Below are positions 41,172-48,462 of a DNA stretch of 64,000 nt, piece by piece. The translations under genes were made by a program, and so were the position numbers. Source of the stretch: Kribbella amoyensis (lineage in GTDB: Bacteria > Actinomycetota > Actinomycetes > Propionibacteriales > Kribbellaceae); assembly GCF_007828865.1 (NCBI RefSeq), contig NZ_VIVK01000001.1, forward strand, positions 124,001 to 188,000, read 5' to 3'. Within the stretch, counting starts at the first letter, position 1; the number at the start of each line of letters is the position of its first letter. Below the pieces are notes generated by a model, which saw nothing but the letters and a program-made list of their open reading frames with translations, had not been told where the DNA came from and searched no databases.

Positions 41172-41843
41172 ATGACCGGATCGGCGTACGCGGCCGGGTG
41201 GCCGTGGCAGTGGATGGCGAGGCACTGCTCCTCGCTCGAGGACTTGAAGAACGAGTGGATCGCCACGATGGGCGGACGGCAGACCCACCACGGGCACCCG
41301 TTCGGGCCGCAGTGGGGGATGTTCGGCGGACCGATGTTCGGTCCACCCTGGGGTTCCGGCGGACCCAAGGCCTGGCGGGGACCGAAGGCACGGCGGGGTG
41401 ACGTCCGGGCCGCGATCCTGGCCGTTCTCGCCGAGCAACCGATGAACGGGTACCAGCTGATCCAGGAGATCGCGGAGCGCAGCGGCGGCGTGTGGAAGCC
41501 GAGCCCTGGTTCGATCTACCCGACGCTGCAGCAGCTCGAGGACGAGGGCCTGGTCACCGCGGACGCCGAGGTTGGCCGGCGGACGTTCACCCTGACCGAC
41601 GAGGGCCGCGCGTACGTCGCCGACCACTCCGACGAGGTGTCCGCGCCGTGGGCCGCGATGACGGCGCAGGCGGACGACGACGAGAACGGCGTGAAACCGC
41701 TGCTCGGCCAGGTGGCGACGGCCCTCTGGCAGATCCTCTCCACCGGGACGCCGGACCAGCAGGCCCGGGCCCGGGACGCGCTGGCCGACCTGCGCAGAAC
41801 GCTCTACGGCATCCTCGCCGACGACGATCAGGACCGGACATGA
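41172..41843 (+). CDS. PadR-family transcriptional regulator
   Basis: 223 residues if ATG 41172 is used; ATG 41268 (191 residues) is as likely, since relatives usually begin with a Gly/Pro/His-rich tail like the one starting there (MGGRQTHHGHPFGPQ). The winged helix is complete: ARRGDVRAAILAVLAEQPMNGYQLIQEIAERSGG, then SPGSIYPTLQQLEDEGLVTADAEVGRRTFTLTDEGRAY (region 41390-41610). The C-terminal helix dimerises. The stop overlaps the DUF1707 gene (ATGA), an arrangement typical of PadR with its regulated membrane protein. Confidence 0.9.
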   Translation: MTGSAYAAGWPWQWMARHCSSLEDLKNEWIATMGGRQTHHGHPFGPQWGMFGGPMFGPPWGSGGPKAWRGPKARRGDVRAAILAVLAEQPMNGYQLIQEIAERSGGVWKPSPGSIYPTLQQLEDEGLVTADAEVGRRTFTLTDEGRAYVADHSDEVSAPWAAMTAQADDDENGVKPLLGQVATALWQILSTGTPDQQARARDALADLRRTLYGILADDDQDRT

Positions 41844-42310
41844 GCCAGTACTTCCCCACCCAGCCGAACTTCCCCTGGTCCACCCCGAGCCGGACCCGCC
41901 CAGGCACGGTCCGCATCGGTGACGCCGAACGCGACCAGGCCGTCGCGGTCCTCAGCGACCACTTCGTCGCCGGCCGCCTCACCCAGGAGGAGTTCGAGGA
42001 CCGCAGCGACCAAGCCACCCGAGCCCGCTACTCCGCGGACCTCGTCCCCCTCTTCGAGGACCTCCCGGATCAGCGAGCAGTCCAACCGGGCGTACCGTCC
42101 TGGTCCCCGGCGCTGCGCGGCGGTCAGCAGAGGTTCCGGCCAGGTCCCCCGTTCTTCTTCCTGGCCCCACTCCTGATGATCGGCCTCCTGGTCGCCACCA
42201 TCGCGGTCGCCGGCCCCTGGATCCTCTGGTTCCTCTTCTGGATAGCCCTCTTCGCCGGCCCCCTCAACCACCACCACCGCCGCCGGCGCCACCACCCGTA
42301 CCGCCGCTGA
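41840..42310 (+). CDS. DUF1707 (SHOCT-like) membrane protein
   Basis: 156 residues. The DUF1707 domain reads VRIGDAERDQAVAVLSDHFVAGRLTQEEFEDR, with the expected R-x-G-D-A-E-R and G-R-L-x-x-x-E-F motifs near residues 25-55. One or two hydrophobic segments follow (FFFLAPLLMIGLLVATIAV and WILWFLFWIALFAG), and the end is a His/Arg-rich tail of about 15 residues. Function unknown; a membrane protein controlled by PadR is likely. Start overlaps padR by 4 bp. Confidence 0.85.
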   Translation: MSQYFPTQPNFPWSTPSRTRPGTVRIGDAERDQAVAVLSDHFVAGRLTQEEFEDRSDQATRARYSADLVPLFEDLPDQRAVQPGVPSWSPALRGGQQRFRPGPPFFFLAPLLMIGLLVATIAVAGPWILWFLFWIALFAGPLNHHHRRRRHHPYRR

Positions 42311-42406
42311 CGAACCTGGCCAGCAACAAGAACGGCACCATCTGGACCGGCTTCGGTTTCCTTGGCACAGTCGATGGACTGTTCCATGACTCGTTGGGGG
42401 GAAACC

Positions 42407-43036
42407 ATGCCGAGCTGGAAAACTGTTGTGGTGGTGGGAGTACTGGCTGTCGGGTTGTCGGGGTCGGTTGCTGTGGCAAGCATTCCTGACAGCCGGGACG
42501 GGCTCATGTACGGCTGCCGGAGTGTGAGGGACGGGGCGTTGCGCCTGGTGGATGCCGAGGCCGGCCAGAAGTGCGCCAAGACCGAGCGCGCGGTGAAGTG
42601 GAACGGAGACTCGCGGCGCACCTTCGTCGTGCGGCGGAGTGCCTACAACGGAGCGACCGATCTGTCGGCCGGACCGGCGACGTTGATGAGCGTGATGCCG
42701 CCGAGGATCGCGGAGGGGACCTGGCTGCTGACGGCCAGGATCCCCGCGACGTACTCCGATCCCGGTGCGAAGATCACTTGCACCGCTCAAGGCGCGATGG
42801 GGAGCTACGGGTACGCCGGGACCTTTGAGGACACCGACTCGCTGACCGTGACCCCCGGAGCGGACAACGTGCTGGAGCTGCAGACCATCGCCATGACGAC
42901 CCGGGACTTCGACACCGACGAACTGGTTCCGATCACCGTGCGGTGCAGCGGAACAGCTCCGCCGGACGGGAACGCGATGATCGGCGAGTACCAGATCGCG
43001 TTGGTTCCGGTCCCTTCACCTGAGCTGACCGAGTGA
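42407..43036 (+). CDS. Secreted protein of unknown function
   Basis: 209 residues from ATG 42407, which follows GGGGGGAAA; earlier in-frame ATGs lack this. Signal peptide PSWKTVVVVGVLAVGLSGSVAVA. The mature N-terminus (DGLMYGCRSVRDGALRLVD...KCAKTERAVKWN) has a pattern I have seen in many secreted actinobacterial and tail-spike-like proteins: a Cys after a Gly/Tyr strand, a second Cys and a closing W-N. The remaining beta-rich domain contains one further cysteine pair. No enzymatic motif is visible. Confidence 0.7.
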   Translation: MPSWKTVVVVGVLAVGLSGSVAVASIPDSRDGLMYGCRSVRDGALRLVDAEAGQKCAKTERAVKWNGDSRRTFVVRRSAYNGATDLSAGPATLMSVMPPRIAEGTWLLTARIPATYSDPGAKITCTAQGAMGSYGYAGTFEDTDSLTVTPGADNVLELQTIAMTTRDFDTDELVPITVRCSGTAPPDGNAMIGEYQIALVPVPSPELTE

Positions 43037-43040
43037 CCAG

Positions 43041-43080
43041 GTGGTGTCCGCGCCGTCCATCGCGGCGACGCGGACACCAC
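43041..43080. terminator. Bidirectional terminator-like hairpin
   Basis: Perfect 12-bp inverted repeat 43041-43052 / 43069-43080, 16-nt loop, between convergent genes. Confidence 0.65.
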
Positions 43081-43086
43081 AGGAAC

Positions 43087-44400
43087 TCAACAGCAATGGG
43101 GTTTGCAGCAGGCGTGGTCTGGTTGGGGGCAGGCGTCTTCGGGGAGGAGGGTTCGGCCTACGCCGGGGAGTTGGCGGGCTTGGGCGACCAGGGCTTCGGC
43201 TGCTTGGTGGGCGTTTTCGCCGGTGACTGACATGCGCCCCGCTACCAGGCCGGCCACCAGCGGGGTGGCGAAGGAGGTGCCGCTCCAGCGGGCCATGCCT
43301 CGGAAGTGGCGGACTTCGCCTCGGTACGGGGGTTCGGTGCAGGTGAAGTCGCCGTGCAGGTAGGCGTTGATCAGGTTCTCGCCCGGGGCGTACACGTCGA
43401 CCCAGCCGCCGTAGTTCGTGAAGGACGCGCGGTGGTTGAGGTCTTCGGCGAGGGCTCCTACGGACAGCGTGCTGGGTGAGGCCGCGGGGAAGAAGTACTC
43501 GCGGTCGCCGTCGTTGCCCGCTGCCGCCACCAGGAGCACGCCCTTCAAGTCCGCAAGGCGTTCCAGGAAGACGTCGAAGGCCAGCAACGTACTGCCGTCG
43601 CCCGTCTTGGCGCCTGCGGAGAGGCTGATCAGGTCCGGGTTCTCGGCGAGCCCTTCGTCGAGTTTGACCACCAGGTCGGAGCCGAACGCGGCGCCGGCCC
43701 GGTTGAGGTACGCCTTGACCACGATCTCGGTGCGCGGTGCGACGCAGCGCAGGACGCCCGCGATGAAGACGCCGTGGCCCGCGTACGGGCGGATGTTGGT
43801 GCCCGACGAGTACGGGTGCTCGTCCTCGCCGGTGACGCCCGCGAGCCAGGGCGCGTCCGTCTCGGTCCAGCCGACGTCGACGACGAGGACCTTGACGCCG
43901 CGTCCGTCGCAGTCACCACCGACGGGTGCCGGGGTCGGCGAGACGGCCGGTGGTACCTCCAGTTGTTCGGTCGCCGGGCACGGGCTCACGCTGCACGCGT
44001 AGACCAGGTGGTCCAGCCGGGCGACGCCGCGGCCGAGGACCTGGTCGACGTACGCGAGGTACCGCCGGGTCAGCGTCTCCGCCTGCGGTGCGTCGGGCGG
44101 GAACTCGAACTTCGGATCCGGCTGGAACCGGGTCAGCCCGTCGATGCTCGGGAAGTCCGTCCGCCCACCACGGAACAGTTCCCGCACCCGTGGCAGGTCG
44201 CGGTCGCGGATCAGGAAACTGCCGGTGCGATAGATGCTGTCGGCGCCGACCTCGGCCCAGCCGCGGGGCGAGACCTCCACCTCGTCGCCGAACTCCTCCA
44301 GGATCAAGGCGATCTGGGCCTGTTCCTTGGTCCGGATCTCCTTCGGCGGCTCACTCGCCGCGGCGTTGCCCTCGTCCCCGTTCGGCCTTTGTTCCGACAT
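43087..44400 (-). CDS. Cytosolic S8 subtilase with Cys-rich tail
   Basis: 437 residues with no signal peptide. The catalytic set is complete: Asp175 (VLVVDVG), His209 (YAGHGVFIAG), Asn296 for the oxyanion hole (AAAGNDGD) and Ser376 (WSGTSFATPLVAG). Residues 1-160 form an N-terminal region unlike the usual I9 propeptide. The last 15 residues (CPQPDHACCKPHCC) hold five Cys and two His, a likely metal or redox site. ATG 44400 is preceded by GGAGGGGG. It is divergent from the CHAT gene across 53 bp. Being intracellular and next to CHAT, sigma and nuclease genes, it is more likely part of a regulatory cascade than a digestive enzyme. Confidence 0.88.
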   Translation of the reverse strand: MSEQRPNGDEGNAAASEPPKEIRTKEQAQIALILEEFGDEVEVSPRGWAEVGADSIYRTGSFLIRDRDLPRVRELFRGGRTDFPSIDGLTRFQPDPKFEFPPDAPQAETLTRRYLAYVDQVLGRGVARLDHLVYACSVSPCPATEQLEVPPAVSPTPAPVGGDCDGRGVKVLVVDVGWTETDAPWLAGVTGEDEHPYSSGTNIRPYAGHGVFIAGVLRCVAPRTEIVVKAYLNRAGAAFGSDLVVKLDEGLAENPDLISLSAGAKTGDGSTLLAFDVFLERLADLKGVLLVAAAGNDGDREYFFPAASPSTLSVGALAEDLNHRASFTNYGGWVDVYAPGENLINAYLHGDFTCTEPPYRGEVRHFRGMARWSGTSFATPLVAGLVAGRMSVTGENAHQAAEALVAQARQLPGVGRTLLPEDACPQPDHACCKPHCC

Positions 44401-44441
44401 GGTGCCCCCTCCGAAACGATCACTCCCCGAGTGTCCGCGGT

Positions 44442-44447
44442 TACCCT
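44442..44447 (+). promoter_or_regulatory. -10 element of leaderless CHAT promoter
   Basis: TACCCT, 6 nt before GTG 44454. A CGATCACTC motif sits 17 bp further upstream (44417-44425), where a -35 box would be. Confidence 0.4.
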
Positions 44448-44453
44448 TTCACT

Positions 44454-47033
44454 GTGGGGACCGCAAGTGAAGGGGCACCGGAGGACTTGCTGCCATTGGC
44501 ACTGTCCCGTCCCCATGACGCCATCGCCGCCGCGCGGTCCTTCCTCGGTACGGACCCGCCGCCCGCTCCCGCGTCGATCGCGCACCAGGCCCTCGGTATC
44601 GCGCTGCGCCAGCTCGGCGAGATGCCCCCAGCCCTGAAGGAACTCCGCACCGCCGTACGCCTCGCCCGCGCGTCGCGGCAGACCGACCGCGAGGTGGACG
44701 CGCTGGCCAGTCTGGGCGCGACGCTCGGCCGTGCCGGTCAAGGCAAGGAGGCGCTGGCCACGCTCGATCTCGCGGTCGCGAACAGCCGCGGCGCCCTGGC
44801 CGGCAAGGTACTGCTCCGCCGCGCCGACGTGCTGATCGTCCTCGGCCGGCACGACGAGGCGCTCCAGGATCTTCGCGGCGCCGTGACTCGGCTGCGTCGG
44901 GCCGGCGACGTCGTGTGGGAGGCGAGGTCCCGCAACTACCGCGGCTTCACCTTGCTCGCCCGCGGCGCGACCCGGCAGGCGGAGGCCGACTTCGCGGTCG
45001 CCGAGCAGCTCTACGCCAAGGCCCACCAGGAGTTCGAGTTCGCCGAGGCCCGGCAGAACCGCGGTCTCGTCGCGTCCGCGCGCGGCGATCTGCCCGCGGC
45101 GCTCGCGTACTTCGACGACGCCGGCCGGCGTTTCGACGACCTCGGGGTCAGCTGGCCCGACCTCGCGATCGACCGGTGCGCGACCTTGCTCGCGGCCGGC
45201 CTGACCCAGGAGGCGCTCGCGGTCAGCGACGAGGCCGTGGACCGGATGACGACGGACGGCGGCCAGGAAACGAAACGGCCCGAGCTCCTGTACGCCGCGG
45301 CGACCGCGGCCCTCAGCGTCGGCGACCTCGCCACCGCCCGCGATCGGGCCGACCAGGCCCGCCGCTTGTTCGCGAGCCAGCACCGCGCATGGTGGACCGC
45401 CCGCGCCACGATGGTGCAACTGGAAGCCCGGTACCGATCCGGCGAGCGCGGCAAACGCCTGCTGGACCAGGCCACCCGGCTCGCCCAGAAGCTGGACGAC
45501 CTGAACGCCACCGACGCCCCGGCTGCCCACCTACTCGCCGGCCGCCTCGCCCTGGCCCAGCGGAATTCGGTTGCAGCAGGCAACGAACTCGCGAGCGCGG
45601 CCAAGTTCCGGCGTGGCGCTCCCCCACTCGCCCGCGGCGCCGCGTGGCTGGGTCAAGCGCTGCGGTGCGAGGCGGACGGCGATCTGCGTGGCATGCTCGC
45701 CGCCTGCCGTCGGGGGCTCGACGCGCTCGACCAGCACCGGCAGATGATGGGTGCCACCGAACTGCGTGCCCGCGCCTCGGTCCACGGCACCGAGCTGGCC
45801 CGGCTCGCCCAGGCCGACGCGCTCCGCCGGGGCGATGTCCGCAAGCTCTTGTCCTGGAGCGAACGCTGGCGCGCGACGGCCCTCGCAGTACCGTCGGTCC
45901 GGCCGATCGAGGACCAGGAGGCGGCCGCTGATCTCGCCGCGCTACGCGACGTGGTCCGCCGGTTGGAGGCGTCGAACGACATCCAGCTCGACCGGGAGCG
46001 CCGTCGGCTGGAGGACGCGATCCGGTCCCGCGCGATCCAGGCCCCGGGATCCGCGACCGACTCGACGGCCTTCGACCTCGACGATCTGGTGGCCGCGCTC
46101 GGCAAGACTGTCCTGGTCGAACTCGTCGAGGTGGACGAGGTCCTGCATGCCGTGGTCATCGCAGGCAGCCGCCTCCGACGGCACACCCTCGGCCGGCTGC
46201 AGGACGCCGAGCTCGAGGTGGAGCGCGCCCGCTTCCGCCTTCGCCAGCTCGCCCGGACCCGACCGTCGGCCGGTCCCCCGCTCGACGTCATCGGCGATCG
46301 CCTCGCCAAGGTCCTGCTCGGCGACGTCGAACTCCCCGACGACGCTCCCGTGGTCGTCGTTCCGCCCGGTCGTCTCCAGGCGCTCCCGTGGACCCTGCTG
46401 CCGCAGCTCGCGCGTCGGCCGGTGAGCGTCGCGCCGTCGGCGGCCACCTGGCTCACCGCCCATCGGCTCCCGCCGCCCCGACGTCAACGGGTGACCCTGG
46501 CCTTCGGTCCAGGGCTGCGCTCGGGTGGCGCCGAGGTGCAGAAGCTGGCCGGCAGCTATCCCGCCGCGACCCTGCTCGGTGACGGTCACGCCACCGCCGA
46601 CCAGGTACTGCGTGCGCTCGACGGCGCGTGGCTCGCTCATCTCGCGGCGCACGGGACGTTCCGGTCGGACAGCCCGATGTTCTCCTCGCTCCGGTTCGAC
46701 GACGGACCGCTGACCGTGTACGACTTCGAGCGGCTCCGGCGGGCACCGCATCGGCTCGTGCTGTCCAGCTGCGAGTCCGGGGTCGCGAAGCCGGTCGGGG
46801 CCGACGAGCTGCTCGGCCTGACCAGCAGCCTGGTCCCGTTGGGGGCCGCGGGCATCCTGGCCAGCGTCGTCCCGGTGAACGACGCGGCCGCGGTGCCGTT
46901 CATGCTCGCACTGCACGCGAACCTGCAGGCCGGCCAGTCCCTCGCCGAGGCGTTCGCCGGGGCCCGCGAGCAGGCCGACGACGACCCGTTGACGGTGGCC
47001 ACGGTCTCGTCGTTCGTGGCGCTCGGAGCCTGA
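44454..47033 (+). CDS. TPR-CHAT caspase-like protease
   Basis: 859 residues. Residues 1-450 are helical TPR-type repeats (for example LGIALRQLGEMPPALKELRTAV, LLRRADVLIVLGRHDEALQDL). Residues 590-859 form a CHAT domain, a clan CD peptidase related to caspases and separase: the catalytic His733 is in AHLAAHGTF and Cys773 in LVLSSCESG, followed by GADELLGLTSSLVPLGAAGILAS as in other CHAT proteins. The peptidase therefore looks active, with the TPRs as a sensing or docking part. GTG 44454 has no Shine-Dalgarno and a -10 box at 6 nt, so leaderless. Divergent from the subtilase; 126 bp ahead of the sigma-factor gene. Confidence 0.92.
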   Translation: MGTASEGAPEDLLPLALSRPHDAIAAARSFLGTDPPPAPASIAHQALGIALRQLGEMPPALKELRTAVRLARASRQTDREVDALASLGATLGRAGQGKEALATLDLAVANSRGALAGKVLLRRADVLIVLGRHDEALQDLRGAVTRLRRAGDVVWEARSRNYRGFTLLARGATRQAEADFAVAEQLYAKAHQEFEFAEARQNRGLVASARGDLPAALAYFDDAGRRFDDLGVSWPDLAIDRCATLLAAGLTQEALAVSDEAVDRMTTDGGQETKRPELLYAAATAALSVGDLATARDRADQARRLFASQHRAWWTARATMVQLEARYRSGERGKRLLDQATRLAQKLDDLNATDAPAAHLLAGRLALAQRNSVAAGNELASAAKFRRGAPPLARGAAWLGQALRCEADGDLRGMLAACRRGLDALDQHRQMMGATELRARASVHGTELARLAQADALRRGDVRKLLSWSERWRATALAVPSVRPIEDQEAAADLAALRDVVRRLEASNDIQLDRERRRLEDAIRSRAIQAPGSATDSTAFDLDDLVAALGKTVLVELVEVDEVLHAVVIAGSRLRRHTLGRLQDAELEVERARFRLRQLARTRPSAGPPLDVIGDRLAKVLLGDVELPDDAPVVVVPPGRLQALPWTLLPQLARRPVSVAPSAATWLTAHRLPPPRRQRVTLAFGPGLRSGGAEVQKLAGSYPAATLLGDGHATADQVLRALDGAWLAHLAAHGTFRSDSPMFSSLRFDDGPLTVYDFERLRRAPHRLVLSSCESGVAKPVGADELLGLTSSLVPLGAAGILASVVPVNDAAAVPFMLALHANLQAGQSLAEAFAGAREQADDDPLTVATVSSFVALGA

Positions 47034-47159
47034 TCATCCGGGGCGGTTTCGTGAGATCGTCGATGTATCAGGGTGGGGTACGGCGGACTCCGTGAGGTAC
47101 ATGGTCCTCGACGGACGGTGACCCGGTGACGGAGCCGCCTGGTGGGGAGGGAGCACGGG

Positions 47160-47759
47160 ATGCGGAACGACCCGGTTGTCGTTCGGCTGGTCGCCCAGGC
47201 GCGCGACGGGGACAAGGGTGCCTGGGACCAGTTGGTGGAGCGGTACGCGCCGCTGGTGTGGGCCATCTGCCGCCGGTACCGGCTGTCCGCCGCGGACGCC
47301 GAGGACGTCGGGCAGAGCGTGTGGCTGCGGTTGGTCGAGCACCTGCCCGACCTCCGCGAACCGGCCGCGTTGCCGGGCTGGGTCGCCACGACCAGCCGGC
47401 GTGAGTGTCTGCGGGTACTCCGGATGAGCAAGCGGAACGAACCGGTCGACCAGACGGACGGCCAGGACGTTCCGGATCCCGGGGCACCGGTCGACGAGGA
47501 CCTGTTGCTGGCCGAGCGCAGGCACGCCGTGCGGTCCGCGTTCGCCCAGCTGTCCTTGCGCTGCCGGCAACTGCTGTTGCTGCTGCTCGAGGACCCGCCC
47601 AGGCCGTACCAGGAGATCGGCGCCGCGTTGCGGATGCCGGTCGGGAGCATCGGGCCGAGCCGCGCCCGGTGCTTGGACAAACTGCGTCACAGCGCGACCC
47701 TCACCGCGGTGATCGGGTTCGAGCTGGAGCAGGCAGGAAGTGAGCGACATGCCCGATGA
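47160..47759 (+). CDS. ECF-type sigma factor of the CHAT module
   Basis: 199 residues from ATG 47160 behind GGGGAGGGAGC. Region 2: WDQLVERYAPLVWAICRRYRLSAADAEDVGQSVW and LPGWVATTSRRECLRVLR. Region 4: LSLRCRQLLLLLLEDPPRPYQEIGAALRMPVGSIGPSRARCLDKLR. The GSIGPSRARCL helix is that of a group of actinobacterial ECF-like factors often found with large signalling proteins. It overlaps by 11 bp the 160-residue protein downstream, an arrangement typical of a sigma factor and its regulator. It may transcribe the protease and nuclease genes around it. Confidence 0.88.
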   Translation: MRNDPVVVRLVAQARDGDKGAWDQLVERYAPLVWAICRRYRLSAADAEDVGQSVWLRLVEHLPDLREPAALPGWVATTSRRECLRVLRMSKRNEPVDQTDGQDVPDPGAPVDEDLLLAERRHAVRSAFAQLSLRCRQLLLLLLEDPPRPYQEIGAALRMPVGSIGPSRARCLDKLRHSATLTAVIGFELEQAGSERHAR

Positions 47760-48231
47760 CTGGTGGACCGACGACGACCAGCTGGTCGCCGTGCTCGCGG
47801 ACGCCCTGGACGAGGCCCGGGCGGTGCCGCCCGAGTTCGTCGAGGCGGGCAAGGCGGCATACGTCTGGCGCACGATCGACGCCGAACTCGCCGCGCTGAC
47901 GTACGACTCGGTGGCCGACGCCGAGCTGGCCGGGACTTTGCGGGCCGACTCGGCGACGCTACGGGCGCTCACCTTCGCGTCCGCGGACCTGACGATCGAG
48001 CTCGAGGTGACCGCGGACGCACTGCTCGGCCAGGTCGTCCCGGTCGAGGCGGGCCGGGTCACGGCGTACGCGGGTCCGGCCGCGGACACGCTGGACCGGG
48101 TCGAGGTGGGGACCGCCGTGATCGACGAGCTCGGGTTCTTCGTCCTGCGTCCGGTACCGGCCGGGTCCTTCCGGTTGTTGTGCCGGACCGCTTCGGGGAT
48201 CACCGCCCTGACCGGCTGGATCCACCCATGA
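47749..48231 (+). CDS. Sigma-partner protein of unknown function
   Basis: 160 residues from ATG 47749 (AGGAAG 10 nt upstream), inside the end of the sigma-factor gene. The first 50 residues are an acidic helical part (DDWWTDDDQLVAVLADALDEARAV, then FVEAGKAAYVWRTIDAELAALTYDS), the second half is beta-rich (LTIELEVTADALLGQVVPVE, VDE-like VIDELGFFVLRPVPAGSFRLLC) and recalls carboxypeptidase-regulatory-like beta sandwiches. I recall similar pairs behind this type of sigma factor in Streptomyces. Binding to the sigma factor is inferred from the overlap alone. Confidence 0.75.
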   Translation: MPDDWWTDDDQLVAVLADALDEARAVPPEFVEAGKAAYVWRTIDAELAALTYDSVADAELAGTLRADSATLRALTFASADLTIELEVTADALLGQVVPVEAGRVTAYAGPAADTLDRVEVGTAVIDELGFFVLRPVPAGSFRLLCRTASGITALTGWIHP

Positions 48232-48252
48232 GGCAGAACGTGCTGCGGCTCC

Positions 48253-48308
48253 GGACAGGTGAAGGGGCGAGGCCCTCCCTCCCTGACCTCGCCCCACGGC
48301 ACCTGTCC
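48253..48308 (+). terminator. Two-tier stem-loop before the nuclease gene
   Basis: Outer arms GGACAGGTG (48253-48261) and CACCTGTCC (48300-48308), inner arms GGGGCGAGG (48264-48272) and CCTCGCCCC (48287-48295); 18 bp in total with a small interior loop. It lies 22 bp past the sigma-partner stop: terminator or attenuator separating the regulator genes from the effector. Confidence 0.6.
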
Positions 48309-48462
48309 CCCCGACAGCCTGTGCCTACTGGTCGGAGCACCCGGGCACCGCGCTGATACATCCGGACGGAACTCTTTTTTCGATCACTCTTCCGGCCTGC
48401 GCGAACTGGTCCGACCAGGTCCGGCCGGCGTTTCACCCGCAGCTGACCCAGGGGGGCCCGCA

